Shown one piece after another: positions 4,545 to 5,557 of a stretch of 5,557 nucleotides of DNA. The stretch spans positions 1 through 5,557 of the forward strand of contig USCU01000088.1 of the NCBI GenBank assembly GCA_900553335.1, read 5' to 3'. A program made the translations under genes and the position numbers. The first letter of the stretch is position 1. Every line of letters starts with the position of its first letter. Source of the stretch: an uncultured Ruminococcus sp. GTDB lineage: Bacteria > Bacillota > Clostridia > Oscillospirales > Ruminococcaceae. Below the pieces are notes generated by a model. It did no database searches, was not told where the DNA came from, and saw only the letters and a program-made list of their open reading frames with translations.

Positions 4545-5557
4545 ATGGGAAGATTATTTGGAACAGACGGAGCTAGGGGAGTGGCAATCACGGAGCTTAC
4601 CTGCGAGCTTGCTATGAAAATCGGAAGAGCTGCGGCGGTTGTACTTACACGCCATTCAAAAAGAGATAAGGCAAGGATAATAATAGGCAAGGACACGAGA
4701 ATTTCAAGTGATGTTTTAGAAGCGGCACTTGTATCGGGAATATGCTCGGTTGGAGCGGATGCACATATTTTAGGCGTTATTCCAACGCCGGCAGTTGCTG
4801 TTTTGGTAAACAAATATGAAGCTGACGCAGGCGTTATGATTTCAGCTTCGCACAATTCTGTTGAATTTAACGGAATCAAGCTTTTTTCAAATGAAGGCTT
4901 CAAGCTTCCTGACAGTGTGGAATATGAGATAGAAAAGCTAATTCTTGATACTCCGGAAGAAACCGAGCTTAAAGACGGAACTGAAATAGGAAGAATAGTT
5001 TATGAGAAAAATGCTGCTTGGGATTATATTCGACACATTATGAAGTCGGTTGACTGCGACTTTAGAGGTATAAAGGTTGCGATCGACTGTGCGAACGGTG
5101 CATCGAGCGAATGTGCAGTTCATCTGTTTCAAGGACTTGGAGCTTCATGCTATTTTATAAACAACGATCCTGACGGAACGAATATCAACCGTGACTGTGG
5201 TTCAACTCATATGAACCATTTAAGAAAATTTGTTGTTGACAACAAATGCCATGTGGGACTTGCGTTTGACGGTGATGCTGACAGATGTTTGGCAGTAGAC
5301 GAGAACGGAGATGTAGTTGACGGTGATAAGCTTTTGGCTATTTTCTCAAAATATATGAAAGCCTGCGGTAATCTTAAATCCAACACCTGTGTAGTAACCG
5401 TTATGACGAATCTCGGATTTATGAAATATGCAAAGGAAGAGAACATCGTTGTTTCAAGAACCGGAGTGGGGGACAGATATGTTCTTGAAGAAATGAAAAG
5501 AGGCGGATATAATCTCGGCGGAGAACAGTCGGGACACATAATTTTGCTTGACTACGC
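4545..5557 (+). CDS. glmM: Phosphoglucosamine mutase GlmM (N-terminal three quarters, runs off the right edge)
   Basis: GlmM converts glucosamine-6-phosphate to glucosamine-1-phosphate, the step before GlmU makes UDP-GlcNAc, which MurA (same window) then uses. 337 codons of a usual ~450 are present. Domains seen: the N-terminal GTDGARG (6-12), the active-site serine loop ISASHN with phosphoserine Ser102 exactly at the E. coli position, the metal loop FDGDADR (D242, D244, D246), and the sugar-binding loop GGEQSGH (E327, S329). The fourth, phosphate-binding domain is beyond the edge. The SASHN loop continues with Ser-Val-Glu-Phe-Asn-Gly instead of the usual Pro at its first position, a mild deviation. 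An AAAGGGA Shine-Dalgarno sits ten bases before the ATG. The 85-base gap after ruvA is A-rich and shows no terminator or clear promoter, so glmM is probably read from the ruvC promoter. Confidence 0.96.
   Translation, partial: MGRLFGTDGARGVAITELTCELAMKIGRAAAVVLTRHSKRDKARIIIGKDTRISSDVLEAALVSGICSVGADAHILGVIPTPAVAVLVNKYEADAGVMISASHNSVEFNGIKLFSNEGFKLPDSVEYEIEKLILDTPEETELKDGTEIGRIVYEKNAAWDYIRHIMKSVDCDFRGIKVAIDCANGASSECAVHLFQGLGASCYFINNDPDGTNINRDCGSTHMNHLRKFVVDNKCHVGLAFDGDADRCLAVDENGDVVDGDKLLAIFSKYMKACGNLKSNTCVVTVMTNLGFMKYAKEENIVVSRTGVGDRYVLEEMKRGGYNLGGEQSGHIILLDY

Noticed and set aside
4493..5539. Minus-strand ORFs of 64-136 codons under glmM
   Set aside because: They are the reverse complement of an unbroken, motif-complete glmM reading frame and resemble no known protein.

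Overview
The window looks like a chromosomal housekeeping segment from a low-to-moderate-GC Gram-positive bacterium, most likely a Clostridia-class organism (Oscillospirales/Ruminococcaceae-like; this placement is inference). The signs are: a YycJ/WalJ-type metallo-beta-lactamase next to murA; a NusG-II-domain protein paired with a 'Gx transporter'; strong sigma-A-type promoters with 17-base spacers (TTGATT or TTGACT, then TATAAT, TAGAAT or TAATAT); and Shine-Dalgarno sites that often use the GGTGAT half of AGGAGGTGAT close to the start codon. No mobile element, tRNA, rRNA or CRISPR array is visible.

Layout. On the minus strand, murA (454-1746) is followed downstream by the first 127 codons of a YycJ/WalJ-like metallohydrolase that runs off the left edge. 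An intrinsic terminator lies between them. About 580-630 bases of AT-rich divergent intergenic DNA follow (roughly 1750-2375). This stretch holds two candidate promoters towards murA, one strong promoter to the right, several small repeats, and an odd leader with a perfect ribosome binding site over a 5-codon ORF. On the plus strand a two-gene unit comes next: a membrane-anchored NusG-II (EetA-like) protein and a Gx-transporter/EetB-like membrane protein. It is closed by a probable terminator that overlaps the end of the second gene. A new promoter then starts ruvC-ruvA (ATGA overlap), followed after 85 bases by glmM, which runs off the right edge.

How the genes fit together. murA and glmM frame the window with two steps of peptidoglycan precursor supply: GlmM makes glucosamine-1-phosphate for UDP-GlcNAc, and MurA commits UDP-GlcNAc to the wall. 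The YycJ/WalJ family has been tied to cell-wall and DNA-replication coordination in Firmicutes. RuvC and RuvA process Holliday junctions, but ruvB is not in its usual place behind ruvA. The NusG-II/Gx pair resembles the EetA/EetB pair of flavin-based extracellular electron transfer loci, but none of the other genes of such loci is in the window.

I did not find a clear undescribed multi-gene system. The parts least explained by known genes are the divergent intergenic region and the leader in front of the NusG-II gene.
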